DNA of 17,290 nucleotides from Chloroflexota bacterium (GTDB lineage Bacteria; Chloroflexota; Limnocylindria; Limnocylindrales; CSP1-4): NCBI GenBank assembly GCA_003158495.1, contig PMJT01000266.1:745-18034 (forward strand), in the 5' to 3' direction. A program made the position numbers and the translations under genes. Of the stretch, positions 6,452 through 13,666 are shown in pieces (within the stretch, counting starts at the first letter, position 1; each line of letters opens with the position of its first letter). The notes beneath the pieces were generated by a model that searched no databases, was not told the origin of the DNA, and saw only the letters and a list, made by a program, of their open reading frames with translations.

Positions 6452-7189
6452 ATGGCACTCCTCGAAGGACGGAACCTCCGCAAGACCTACCGCCTCAGCC
6501 GCCGGAACACGGTCGAAGCCCTCAAGGGCGTCGAGGTCTCTATCGAGGCCGGCGAGATGGTCGCGATCATGGGCCCCTCCGGTTCCGGCAAGAGCACGCT
6601 GATGCACATCCTCGGCCTGCTCCACGCCCCGGACCCGAACCACGGGCCCGCCCCGGAGCTTCTGCTCGGCGGCGAGAACGTGGCCAGCCTCTCGGACAAT
6701 GCCCGGACCAAGATCCGTGCCCGCCGCATGGGTTTCGTCTTCCAGGACTTCAACCTGGTCCCGACCCTCACCGCCGCCGAGAACGTGATGCTGGCCTGCG
6801 AGTACGCCGGCATCAAGGGCAAGCAGGCGAAGGTCGCCGCAGTCGAAGCCCTGGGCCTCGTCGGCCTGGCCGATCGAGCCGACCACAAACCATCCGAACT
6901 GTCGGGCGGCGAGCAGCAGCGAGTCGCGATCGCCCGGGCTCTCGTCAACAAGCCAGAGATCATCCTGGCCGACGAGCCGACGGGCAACCTCGACTCCGAC
7001 CGCAGCGCTGAAGTGCTCGCGCTCTTCCGCCAGTTCAACCGCGAGCAGGGTCAGACGATCGTGCTCGTTACACACGACTCGGAAGTGGGCGACGCCTGCG
7101 ACCGCGTCATCAGGATGCGCGACGGCCGGATCCGCGATCAGGGCCACCGGGCGGTGGACCAGCTCGCCGCCGGTGAGGCTGTGGCCTAG
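6452..7189 (+). CDS. ABC transporter ATPase, LolD/MacB/FtsE type
   Basis: 245 residues, a single nucleotide-binding domain of normal size. Motifs in order: Walker A GPSGSGKST (41-49), Q-loop with Gln98 (FVFQDFNLVP), signature LSGGEQQR (150-157), Walker B ILADEPTGNLD with catalytic Glu175, and H-loop His208 (VTHD). A short insertion (DPNHGPAPEL) lies between Walker A and the Q-loop. I chose the ATG at 6452 because AGGGAG (6438-6443) is correctly spaced and the Lol/Mac N-terminus (ALLEGRNLRKTY) begins there; an in-frame ATG at 6335 would run through the upstream gene's end and the hairpin. It should energise the preceding FtsX-type permease. All catalytic residues are intact. Confidence 0.95.
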   Translation: MALLEGRNLRKTYRLSRRNTVEALKGVEVSIEAGEMVAIMGPSGSGKSTLMHILGLLHAPDPNHGPAPELLLGGENVASLSDNARTKIRARRMGFVFQDFNLVPTLTAAENVMLACEYAGIKGKQAKVAAVEALGLVGLADRADHKPSELSGGEQQRVAIARALVNKPEIILADEPTGNLDSDRSAEVLALFRQFNREQGQTIVLVTHDSEVGDACDRVIRMRDGRIRDQGHRAVDQLAAGEAVA

Positions 7190-7204
7190 CAACTCGGAAT
7201 TCGG

Positions 7205-7236
7205 TGCGGCGTCGCCGAGTGGTGGCGCCGCATTTT
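7205..7236 (+). terminator. Terminator- or attenuator-like hairpin between the ATPase and MMPL genes
   Basis: Bases 7205-7216 pair with 7221-7232 to give a 12-bp stem (two G-T pairs) around a GAGT loop, followed at once by TTTT (7233-7236). This is the form of an intrinsic terminator with a short U-tract. The MMPL ribosome site GGAGGAGG starts at 7240, only four bases later. It is therefore likely either to end part of the upstream transcripts or to act as an attenuator that lowers MMPL output. Confidence 0.6.
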
Positions 7237-7253
7237 CGTGGAGGAGGAACACC

Positions 7254-9605
7254 ATGGAGAGGGAACTCACTGGGCTACCGGACCTGAAGCGCGAACCCTG
7301 GACCGTCAGAGTCGCCGTTTGGAGCGCCCGTCACCGCTGGCCCGTGCTGGCCGGCTGGTTCGTTTTGACAATCGGACTCATGATCGCATGCGTCGCCCTC
7401 GGCGGGCAGCGGTCGCAGTCGATCATGGACAAGGGCAAGACGATCGGCGACTCGCAGACCGCCTGGAACGTCTTCAACGACGCCGGCCCAAAGACCGCGG
7501 TCACGACTGAGTCTTTCTACTTGATCGTCGAGAGCAACTCGGGGCAGCTGGACACGAAGGTCAACCGCACGGCTGTGGCCGACATGACCGCGCAGCTCCA
7601 GAAGCTGACCACCACCTACAACGGGGTCCAGACGCCCGTCTTCTACTCCGATCCGAAGAGCCAGCTCCCGCCGGTAGTGGATCCGTTCCAGCTCGTCGCC
7701 CTGGCACCCGATCAGACCGCGACCGTCATGTCGGCCGACGGCACCACTGCGATCATCACGGCGAAGATCTCCGGTGACAACGAAGAGGCCACGACCAAGG
7801 CGGACGTTATCAAGCCGCTCGCCGCGCAGTTCAAGAAGGACTACCCCGGCCTTACGATCTACGCCTTCAACAACCGCCTGATCAACGAGGACTTCGGCAA
7901 CTACATCAACAGCTCGCTGGACGGGCTGCTGCTGCCGACGCTCCTGATCACGTTCCTGATCCTGCTGGTGGCGTCTCGCTCCGCGGTCGCGGCGTTCGTG
8001 CCGATCGTTCTGGCATTGAGCGCGATCATCGGCGCGATGGGCATGGTCGGCATCTACAGCCAGACGGTCTCCCCGGTCAGCCAGTACGTGGCCCAGATCG
8101 TGGTCCTGATAGGCCTGGCCGTCGCGGTCGACTACTCGCTCTTCGTGATATCGCGGTTCCGGACCGAACGCTCCACCGGGCGCGACAAGTTCGGCGCCAT
8201 CGAAGTCGCCAGTTCCACGGCCGGCCGAGCCGTCTTCTTCAGCGGCATGGCTGTCATGATCTCGCTCGGCGGCCTGCTTCTGATCGACGACGAGGTCTTC
8301 AAGTCGATAGCCATCGGTTCGATCTCGGTCGTCCTGATCTCGGTATTCGGCAGCCTCACCTTCCTGCCGGCCTCGTTGTCGATCCTGGACCGCAAGGTCA
8401 CGCGTCTCGGCATCCCGTTCCTTTCCCGCGACCGCGGCGAGGGACGCGGCATCTGGGGCACGATCGTACGCCTGGCCACGAACCGCGCCGTCGTCGCGGC
8501 AACGGCCGCGGCGGCGATCCTCATCCTGGTCGCGTCGCCGGTCTCCAAGCTCCAACTCGGCTCCACAACAAGCGACGTCACCACGCTGCCCCACAGCGTC
8601 GAGGGCGTCCGCGCCTGGGAGCTAATCTCCAACAAGTGGCCGCAGGGCCGCAACCTGATGATCGAGATCGTCGTCACCAACGCTCGCCAGCCGGAGACGG
8701 ATGCGGCGATCCAGGCGTTCGCGGGGGCGCTCAAGCAGGGCGAAGTGAAGGGCGTCAACGCCTCCACGACCGCCATCGACTATTCCGCCGACGCCACCGT
8801 CGCGGACGTCCACGCGGCCATCCCGGGCGGACCCAACGACATCGCCAACTGGGATCTGGCGCGCAGCTTCCGGACTTCCGTGGTCCCGAAGTACTTCGGG
8901 TCGCTGAGCAACACGAAGGTCTACGTCTCGGGTGAAGCCACCTTCACGATGGACTACTCGAACTGGTACGGCGGCCAGATGCCGATCGTGATCCTGTTCG
9001 TACTGGGTATGAGCTTCCTGCTCCTGCTCGTGGCCTTCCACTCCATCGTGATCCCGCTCAAGGCGATCATCCTCAACCTGCTGTCGGCCGGCGCCGCCTT
9101 CGGAGTCCTGGTCCTGCTCTTCCAGGAGGGCTGGTTCAAGGAGTACACGGGCATACGGCCGAACGTCATCGAAGCCTGGGCACCGGCGATGATCTTCACG
9201 ATCCTCTTCGGGCTCTCGATGGACTACCACGTCTTCATCCTCACCCGGGTGAAGGAAGCCCGCGACCGGGGCCTCGCGTCCACCGATGCGGTGGTCAAGG
9301 GCATCACCATCACCGCCGGCACCGTCACCAGCGCCGCCGCGATCATGGTCTGCGTCTTCGGTGCCTTCTTCACGATCCAGCTGGCGATCATGCAGGAACT
9401 GGGCGTCGGGCTGGCGGTTGCGATCCTCGTGGATGCCACGCTCGTGCGGAGCCTCCTGCTCCCCTCGTTGATGAAGCTTCTTGGCGAGTGGAACTGGTGG
9501 ATGCCGCCGTTCCTGCGGTGGATCCCCCGCATCACCATCGAAGGCGAGCCCGAGGCCGTATTGGGCGCCAAGGTCGAGCCCGAGATAGGCGCCGCGGGCG
9601 CCTGA
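7254..9605 (+). CDS. MMPL/RND-superfamily transporter
   Basis: 783 residues. GGAGGAGG (7240-7247) is six bases before the ATG, which decides the start over the in-frame ATG at 7173 inside the ATPase gene. The protein has the duplicated RND plan. One membrane helix lies near residue 35-55, followed by an extracytoplasmic domain (about 60-210), a block of helices (about 215-395), a further helix near 415-435, a second extracytoplasmic domain, and a second helix block (about 575-755). Each half carries the Asp-Tyr pair of MmpL pumps that relays protons: Asp293-Tyr294 (VAVDYSLFVISRF) and Asp657-Tyr658 (LSMDYHVFILTR). The family exports lipids, siderophores, dyes or drugs using the proton gradient. 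Its place behind an ABC exporter suggests a joint export or resistance role. The substrate cannot be told. Confidence 0.93.
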   Translation: MERELTGLPDLKREPWTVRVAVWSARHRWPVLAGWFVLTIGLMIACVALGGQRSQSIMDKGKTIGDSQTAWNVFNDAGPKTAVTTESFYLIVESNSGQLDTKVNRTAVADMTAQLQKLTTTYNGVQTPVFYSDPKSQLPPVVDPFQLVALAPDQTATVMSADGTTAIITAKISGDNEEATTKADVIKPLAAQFKKDYPGLTIYAFNNRLINEDFGNYINSSLDGLLLPTLLITFLILLVASRSAVAAFVPIVLALSAIIGAMGMVGIYSQTVSPVSQYVAQIVVLIGLAVAVDYSLFVISRFRTERSTGRDKFGAIEVASSTAGRAVFFSGMAVMISLGGLLLIDDEVFKSIAIGSISVVLISVFGSLTFLPASLSILDRKVTRLGIPFLSRDRGEGRGIWGTIVRLATNRAVVAATAAAAILILVASPVSKLQLGSTTSDVTTLPHSVEGVRAWELISNKWPQGRNLMIEIVVTNARQPETDAAIQAFAGALKQGEVKGVNASTTAIDYSADATVADVHAAIPGGPNDIANWDLARSFRTSVVPKYFGSLSNTKVYVSGEATFTMDYSNWYGGQMPIVILFVLGMSFLLLLVAFHSIVIPLKAIILNLLSAGAAFGVLVLLFQEGWFKEYTGIRPNVIEAWAPAMIFTILFGLSMDYHVFILTRVKEARDRGLASTDAVVKGITITAGTVTSAAAIMVCVFGAFFTIQLAIMQELGVGLAVAILVDATLVRSLLLPSLMKLLGEWNWWMPPFLRWIPRITIEGEPEAVLGAKVEPEIGAAGA

Positions 9606-9687
9606 CCACTGACTCCAATCCACCTGACTCCAACCGGACGACCGGCCGCCGAGCCCAGTGCGAGGCGGCGACGAGGACCGAAGCGAG

Positions 9688-9815
9688 CGCACCCCAGGTG
9701 CGTGAGTGAGGACCGCGGGAGCCAACGGGCCAGCCATCGGCTGGCCCGCGGAATGGGCCGGCCGACCGGCCGACGTAGACGAGCGGCGGCGCCTGCCTCC
9801 TCCGGCGCCGCCGCT
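9688..9815 (+). repeat. Cluster of four GC-rich hairpins after the MMPL gene
   Basis: Four inverted repeats follow closely. They are CGCACC/GGTGCG (9688-9702, loop CCA), CGGGCCAGCC/GGCTGGCCCG (9726-9748, 10 bp, loop ATC), GGCCGG/CCGGCC (9756-9771, loop CCGA) and a 12-bp stem at 9782-9793/9804-9815 with a 10-base loop. None is followed by a T-run longer than two. They may together end the export operon or protect its 3' end. Directly after the stop codon a 10-base sequence, CTGACTCCAA, is repeated with a 15-base period (9609-9633). No gene is seen in 9606-9887. Confidence 0.55.
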
Positions 9816-9887
9816 TCGATTCCACGCGGACGGGCCGGCGGACGGGCTTTCAGCAATCTTCCACAGCGTCGGCCCGAGGTGCGCGTC

Positions 9888-9893
9888 TATGAT
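9888..9893 (+). promoter_or_regulatory. Putative -10 element TATGAT for the aminotransferase gene
   Basis: TATGAT is the best match to TATAAT in this part of the window. Transcription would start near 9900 and give a leader of about 158 bases before the GTG start. No clear -35 is seen at 17-18 bases upstream. Confidence 0.45.
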
Positions 9894-9897
9894 TTGA

Positions 9898-10034
9898 GCG
9901 GACGGAGCCTGAGCATCCGCGACCGGGAGACCGGTCGATGATCGGGAGTCGCGGTGCCCACGGGCCGCCGACCTCCTCTCGTTCCGAGCCGTCACCATGG
10001 GGCGCCCTGCTTCCCCCTCGGCTGGGCGCCCCAT
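9898..10034 (+). promoter_or_regulatory. Structured 5' leader of the aminotransferase gene
   Basis: Three stems can be drawn. The first is GCGGA/TCCGC (9898-9902 with 9916-9920). The second follows without a gap: GACCGG/CCGGTC (9921-9926 with 9931-9936) with a GAGA tetraloop. The third is a perfect 11-bp stem (9997-10007 with 10024-10034) with a 16-base loop, 23 bases before the GTG. No T-run follows the last stem, so if it regulates, it more likely acts on translation. I do not match it to any known riboswitch or T-box consensus. Confidence 0.4.
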
Positions 10035-10057
10035 TCCACCTCCAAAGCGGAGCGTCA

Positions 10058-10981
10058 GTGACCCTGCCTGCCTCTTCCCACGTCTGGCTCAACGGCCGGC
10101 TCGTGCCGTCGGACGGACCGCACCTGTCCGTCTACGACCGTGGATTTCAGCTCGGCGACGCCGTCTTCGAGGCGTTCCGAGCCAGGCGCGGAGTGGCCAT
10201 CGAACTGGCAGGGCACCTCGCCCGCCTGCATCGCAGTCTGGCCTCGATGGCCATCGAGATGCCGTTCGCGGACGCGGACCTGGAACGCGGCATCTCGGAG
10301 CTGCTCGCCGCGAACGCCTGGGACGGCATGGAGCCGGCCGGCGACGCCGCCATCCGGTTGATGGTCAGCCGAGGCTACGACGTCACGCGGTCTGTCGTGC
10401 CGCATGCGGGAGGCACGGCCACCGTCGTGATCCAGGCCTGGCCCTTCAGCCCACCTTCCGCCGCGACACTCGCCAACGGACTTCGCCTGGTGACGAGCGT
10501 CGTCCGTCGCGATCCCAACTCACCGATGTCGGGCATCAAGACGACGTCCCGCGCGGAGCTTGTCTACGCCCGACTCGAGGCCGAGCGGGCCGGCGCGGAC
10601 GACGCGGTCTTCCTGACCACGGACGGCCGCATCACCGAGGCCACTACCTCCAACGTGCTGCTTATCCGGGGCGACGTCTGCGCCACTCCGCGCCTCGGCA
10701 CGGGGCTGCTTGCCGGCACGGCCAGGGCATGGTTAGTGGAGCACGGCGGGAGTGTCGGCCTGCAGATGGCGGAGCAGGACCTTCGACTCGACGACGCGTT
10801 CGCGGCCGACGAAGCCGCGATCTGTTCGAGCATCGCCGGGATCGTGCCGGTGGTGGTCCTCGACGGCCGACCTATCGGTACGGGCAAGCCCGGTCCACGG
10901 ATGCTCGCCCTGCGTTCCGCCCGCGAGGACTGGATCGACGCCCATTCGATCGAGGTCGCTACGGCGCGGGCCGCAGTCTAG
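10058..10981 (+). CDS. Class IV PLP-dependent aminotransferase (BCAT / D-Ala aminotransferase / ADC lyase family)
   Basis: 307 residues from GTG at 10058. This start puts the usual first strand (HVWLNGRLVP) at residue 8 and has CGGAG five bases upstream; an in-frame ATG at 9938 would add 40 low-complexity residues that include the leader hairpin. Family marks are YDRGFQLGDAVFEA near the N-terminus, the PLP-binding Lys161 (SGIKTTSRAELVYA), GADDAVFLTTDGRITE, Glu194, and the phosphate-binding segment EATTSNVLL. The family makes branched-chain amino acids, D-amino acids, or p-aminobenzoate from aminodeoxychorismate. The sequence does not decide between them, and there is no pabA/pabB or ilv gene beside it. 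One rare TTA codon is at 10733. Confidence 0.9.
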   Translation: MTLPASSHVWLNGRLVPSDGPHLSVYDRGFQLGDAVFEAFRARRGVAIELAGHLARLHRSLASMAIEMPFADADLERGISELLAANAWDGMEPAGDAAIRLMVSRGYDVTRSVVPHAGGTATVVIQAWPFSPPSAATLANGLRLVTSVVRRDPNSPMSGIKTTSRAELVYARLEAERAGADDAVFLTTDGRITEATTSNVLLIRGDVCATPRLGTGLLAGTARAWLVEHGGSVGLQMAEQDLRLDDAFAADEAAICSSIAGIVPVVVLDGRPIGTGKPGPRMLALRSAREDWIDAHSIEVATARAAV

Positions 10982-10993
10982 GACCCGCAGACA

Positions 10994-11007
10994 CCGCCGC
11001 GCGGCGG
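10994..11007 (+). repeat. 14-bp GC palindrome after the aminotransferase gene
   Basis: CCGCCGC and GCGGCGG are directly adjacent and form a perfect palindrome 12 bases after the stop codon. It could be the core of a terminator without a T-run or a chance GC-rich palindrome. Confidence 0.3.
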
Positions 11008-11065
11008 CGCCCGAGACGAACCGGCGGCCCCGCGCCGCGAACTCGCCCACGGCTTCGGGTGTGGC

Positions 11066-11071
11066 TACCAT
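11066..11071 (+). promoter_or_regulatory. Putative -10 element TACCAT for the DUF885-like gene
   Basis: TACCAT lies 53 bases before the ATG at 11125, so transcription would start near 11078 and give a 47-base leader that ends in the GGAGG ribosome site (11117-11121). No convincing -35. Confidence 0.35.
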
Positions 11072-11124
11072 TCACCCGTCGGCCGCAGCGCGCGGCCCAG
11101 AATCCGCAACCGCGACGGAGGCAG

Positions 11125-12444
11125 ATGGAGTTGGGCAACGAGCGCGTGTCGGCGGTCGGCGGGGATCGCCTGATCCCGACCCCGGACCCGATCGCCCGCG
11201 ACTACCTCCTCCTGGCACTGCGCCTCGACAAGCTGCTGCCCGGCCTGGTCGACGAGTACATCGGTCCGGCCGACATCCCCGCGCAGGTCGCTGCCGAAGA
11301 ACCGTTCGCGGCGGGCAGGCTGCGCGAACAGGCTTCCTCGATGCTCTCCCGTCTCCAGACGGAGGCCCTGGAGGCGGATCGCGGGCGATGGCTGCGGGCA
11401 CAGCTCGTCTCTTTGGAAGCCCAGGCAATGGCACTGGCCGGCGACCCGCTACCGTACGCGGACTGCGCCGCGTGCTTCTTTGACATCACCGCGGAAAGGG
11501 CGTCGGAGGCCGTCTTTGATGCCGCCGCCGACGATCTGGGCCGGCTGCTGCCGCCGGGCGAGGGCGGCGAGACCGTCTCCGAGCGACTCTCCGCGTGGGA
11601 GTCCCGTTTCGCAATCGATCCCGACCGGATCCCCGCCGTGGCCGACTGGGTGATGGGCGAGACCCGCGAGCGGGCCGACAGGCTTTTCGGTCTTCCGATC
11701 GGCGAAGGCATCGACAGCGTCTACATATCCGGGGAGCCGTGGACGGTCAGCAGCCGCTACCAAGGCGGGTGCCGGACCGTACTCCACGTCAACACGGACA
11801 TGCTCCGAACGCCGGGCGACCTCATCCACATGGCCGCCCAGGAAGGTTATCCCGGACGCCACACCGAGCGAGCCTGGCGCGAGCGGCGGCTCATCGACGA
11901 CATGGGCCGGCTCGAGGCCAGCGTGTTCCTGCTCAATACGCCCGAAGCTCTCATCAGCGCGGGCCTGGCGTATCTGGGCGAACGCATGGTTGCCTCCGAC
12001 GAGCAAATGCATGCCATGCTCCTCGAGATCTACGCCCGGGCGGGTCTGGCTATCACCGCGGACCCGGGAGCCGCCTCGGATGCCGCCGAGACCCAGGTCC
12101 GTATCCGCCGGGCGGTCGGTAACCTGCGGGCGGTGACGGCCAATGCGGCCTTCATGCTCCACGCCGACGGTGTGCCCCGCGCCGAGGTCGCCCTCTACCT
12201 TCGCCACCGCCTCCTGACCACGCGCGAACGCGCGGAAGTGCAGCTCGGGCTGATCGAGGATCCGGTCTATCGGACCCAGGTGCTGGCCGCCTATCAGGGC
12301 GAGCGACTTCTTAACCGCTGGTTCGAACTGGGTCCCACCAGCGAGCGTGTCGATCGTTTCGGGCGTTTCATGCGCGAGCAGCTCACGCCCGGCTTTCTTG
12401 CCCGAGAGCTCTCCTCGATCAACTTCGGCGAAATGCCCTGGTAG
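11125..12444 (+). CDS. DUF885-like metallopeptidase relative with a degraded zinc motif
   Basis: 439 residues. GGAGG (11117-11121) sits close (three bases) before the ATG. The N-terminal helix DYLLLALRLDKLLPGLVDEYIGP and the central QEGYPGRHTE segment place it near DUF885-type, gluzincin-like proteins. As I recall them, these carry HExxPGHH: two His and a downstream acidic residue hold zinc. Here the first His is Gln239, Glu240 remains, and the first of the two His after PG is Arg245, leaving only His246. The protein is otherwise intact and mostly helical, with a likely acidic partner region near SVFLLNTPEALI. It may be a non-catalytic member, or one using other ligands. It has no signal peptide, so it is likely cytoplasmic. 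It follows the aminotransferase by 143 bases and has its own promoter candidate. Confidence 0.72.
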   Translation: MELGNERVSAVGGDRLIPTPDPIARDYLLLALRLDKLLPGLVDEYIGPADIPAQVAAEEPFAAGRLREQASSMLSRLQTEALEADRGRWLRAQLVSLEAQAMALAGDPLPYADCAACFFDITAERASEAVFDAAADDLGRLLPPGEGGETVSERLSAWESRFAIDPDRIPAVADWVMGETRERADRLFGLPIGEGIDSVYISGEPWTVSSRYQGGCRTVLHVNTDMLRTPGDLIHMAAQEGYPGRHTERAWRERRLIDDMGRLEASVFLLNTPEALISAGLAYLGERMVASDEQMHAMLLEIYARAGLAITADPGAASDAAETQVRIRRAVGNLRAVTANAAFMLHADGVPRAEVALYLRHRLLTTRERAEVQLGLIEDPVYRTQVLAAYQGERLLNRWFELGPTSERVDRFGRFMREQLTPGFLARELSSINFGEMPW

Positions 12445-12755
12445 ATCCGCGGGCGATTCGGGCCGGCTCTCCGGACACCGCAGACTGGTCTCGCCAGCCT
12501 CGGAATCGGACCTCGGCACAGACACCGCCGTTTACCGGTGGAGGCGGTACTAAGTGCCGTCAAATTGAGGCGAGCCGGGCGGGCGGGCCGGTCGACGCCG
12601 TTCGGGCCGATGATTCGGACGCTCCAAGCGGTGGATTCACGCGAATCTGGAGCATTGCCACGCAATCGGCCGAGATTTCGGCAACGGGAGTTGCTTGCCA
12701 ACATCCCGGGCCCGGCCCAGTCCCACATAACACCGCCCGGGCCCGTACACGGTAG

Positions 12756-12769
12756 GACCTGCGCAGGTC
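12756..12769 (+). repeat. 14-bp perfect palindrome GACCTGC-GCAGGTC
   Basis: The two 7-base halves abut, which is typical of a dimeric-regulator site. It overlaps the first copy of the tandem repeat by six bases and lies 141 bases before the next gene. Just upstream the palindromic core CGGGCCCG occurs twice (within 12705-12714 and 12735-12745). Confidence 0.4.
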
Positions 12770-12861
12770 GAGCGGCCGGCGCCTCTTCCACGGCACTCCG
12801 CACGGTGCTAGTCCAGGTCGAGCGGCCGGCGCCTCTTCCACGGCACTCCCCGCGGTGCTAG
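12764..12861 (+). repeat. 48-bp direct repeat, two copies with a 50-bp period
   Basis: Bases 12764-12811 and 12814-12861 are the same sequence with two mismatches (both inside the CTCCGCACGG/CTCCCCGCGG stretch), separated by TC. Each copy runs from CAGGTCGAGCGG to CGGTGCTAG. The array ends 35 bases before the -10 box of the next gene. The rest of the gap 12445-12755 shows only short weak hairpins such as GATTC/GAATC near 12635 and no credible gene. Confidence 0.85.
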
Positions 12862-12896
12862 CGCCGCCAACCGCTGCGGCTCGCGACGGCTGCGGC

Positions 12897-12902
12897 TAGA
12901 CT
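12897..12902 (+). promoter_or_regulatory. Putative leaderless -10 element TAGACT
   Basis: TAGACT ends seven bases before the GTG at 12910, and no ribosome site lies between, so the transcript would begin at the start codon. The spacing matches the histidine kinase gene. Confidence 0.45.
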
Positions 12903-12909
12903 TGGCCGC

Positions 12910-13608
12910 GTGACAGAGAGCCGCGACTCCAGCACCGTCCCTGCCGAAACCGCCGTGCCCCTCCCGGACGAGACCGCCGCCACTCACCCGGCCGCGCCAA
13001 TTCCCGCCGCGCCCGACGAAACGAGCGCGGCCACGCCGGTGGCTACGCTCGCGCCTGTGGAACCAGCGCCGGACGTCGCGGAGCCGGACGCCGCCACGCG
13101 ATCGCTCGCTGTAGTTGCACTCGAGGACCGCCACCCCAACCTTGGCCTCGCCCCGATCAGCCGTACCGCGGGCTACCCGGCCGCTGCCGAGAAGCTCCGG
13201 GCAGACGTCCTGCGCAGTTCGGCCGCCGCCCTCGAGTCCGCCGTCCAGGTGGACCCGACTATCCGGGCGCGCTACAACGAGGCCGCCCTCCGGCAACTCC
13301 TACGTGACGGCGAGTTGCTCGTGGAGCGCCTTTCGATGTGCCTGGCCAGCGACACGACCCGCTGGCTTGCCGAATACGCCGAGTGGATCTGCCCCATCTA
13401 CCGCCGCCGCGGCGTGCCACTCGCCGACCTCAGCGCACTCTGCTTAGGAATCCGCAAAGCCGTCGCCCCCTTGCTGACGCCTGACGAACTCGAGACCGCC
13501 ACGCGGTCGCTCGAAGCCGCCATGGCCGTCTTCAAACGGAACAGCCGGCTGGGCGGCGACCGCCACAAGCGGAACGCGCTCTGGAAGTGGATGTACCGCG
13601 GCGTCTGA
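12910..13608 (+). CDS. Protein of unknown function, disordered N-terminus and helical C-terminal domain
   Basis: 232 residues from GTG. Residues 1-65 are rich in Ala, Pro, Thr and Glu and probably unstructured. Residues ~75-232 look all-helical, with the segments RYNEAALRQLLRDGELLVERLSMCL, a WLAEYAEWICPIYRRRGVPLADL stretch, and a basic end (FKRNSRLGGDRHKRNALWKWMYRGV). The middle part faintly recalls the helical N-terminal sensor domains of RsbR-type proteins, but I would not assign it on that. There is no membrane helix and no signal peptide. One rare TTA codon is at 13444. It has a leaderless promoter candidate preceded by the 50-bp tandem repeat. The DUF433 gene follows 58 bases later, across a small GC hairpin (13627-13643), and may be co-transcribed. 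Confidence 0.72.
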   Translation: MTESRDSSTVPAETAVPLPDETAATHPAAPIPAAPDETSAATPVATLAPVEPAPDVAEPDAATRSLAVVALEDRHPNLGLAPISRTAGYPAAAEKLRADVLRSSAAALESAVQVDPTIRARYNEAALRQLLRDGELLVERLSMCLASDTTRWLAEYAEWICPIYRRRGVPLADLSALCLGIRKAVAPLLTPDELETATRSLEAAMAVFKRNSRLGGDRHKRNALWKWMYRGV

Positions 13609-13666
13609 TCGAGCCACTCCCCCAGGCCGGCGGCGCGCGCCGGACCTTCAGCATTCGGAGGCCCAG

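Noticed and set aside
9950..9961. CGCGGTGCCCAC resembles the reverse complement of a T-box core
   Set aside because: It would be on the - strand, where no gene follows, and it has a one-base change from the consensus; the + strand lacks a T-box core.
9997..11124. In-frame extension of the DUF885-like gene back to an ATG at 9997
   Set aside because: It overlaps the aminotransferase in another frame, its translation is Arg/Pro-rich noise, and a GGAGG site marks the ATG at 11125.
12538..12861. 107-codon + strand frame spanning the palindrome and tandem repeats, and - strand frames at 12294-12841
   Set aside because: No ribosome site, biased Arg/Pro/Gly composition, and the frame is partly made by the repeat units.
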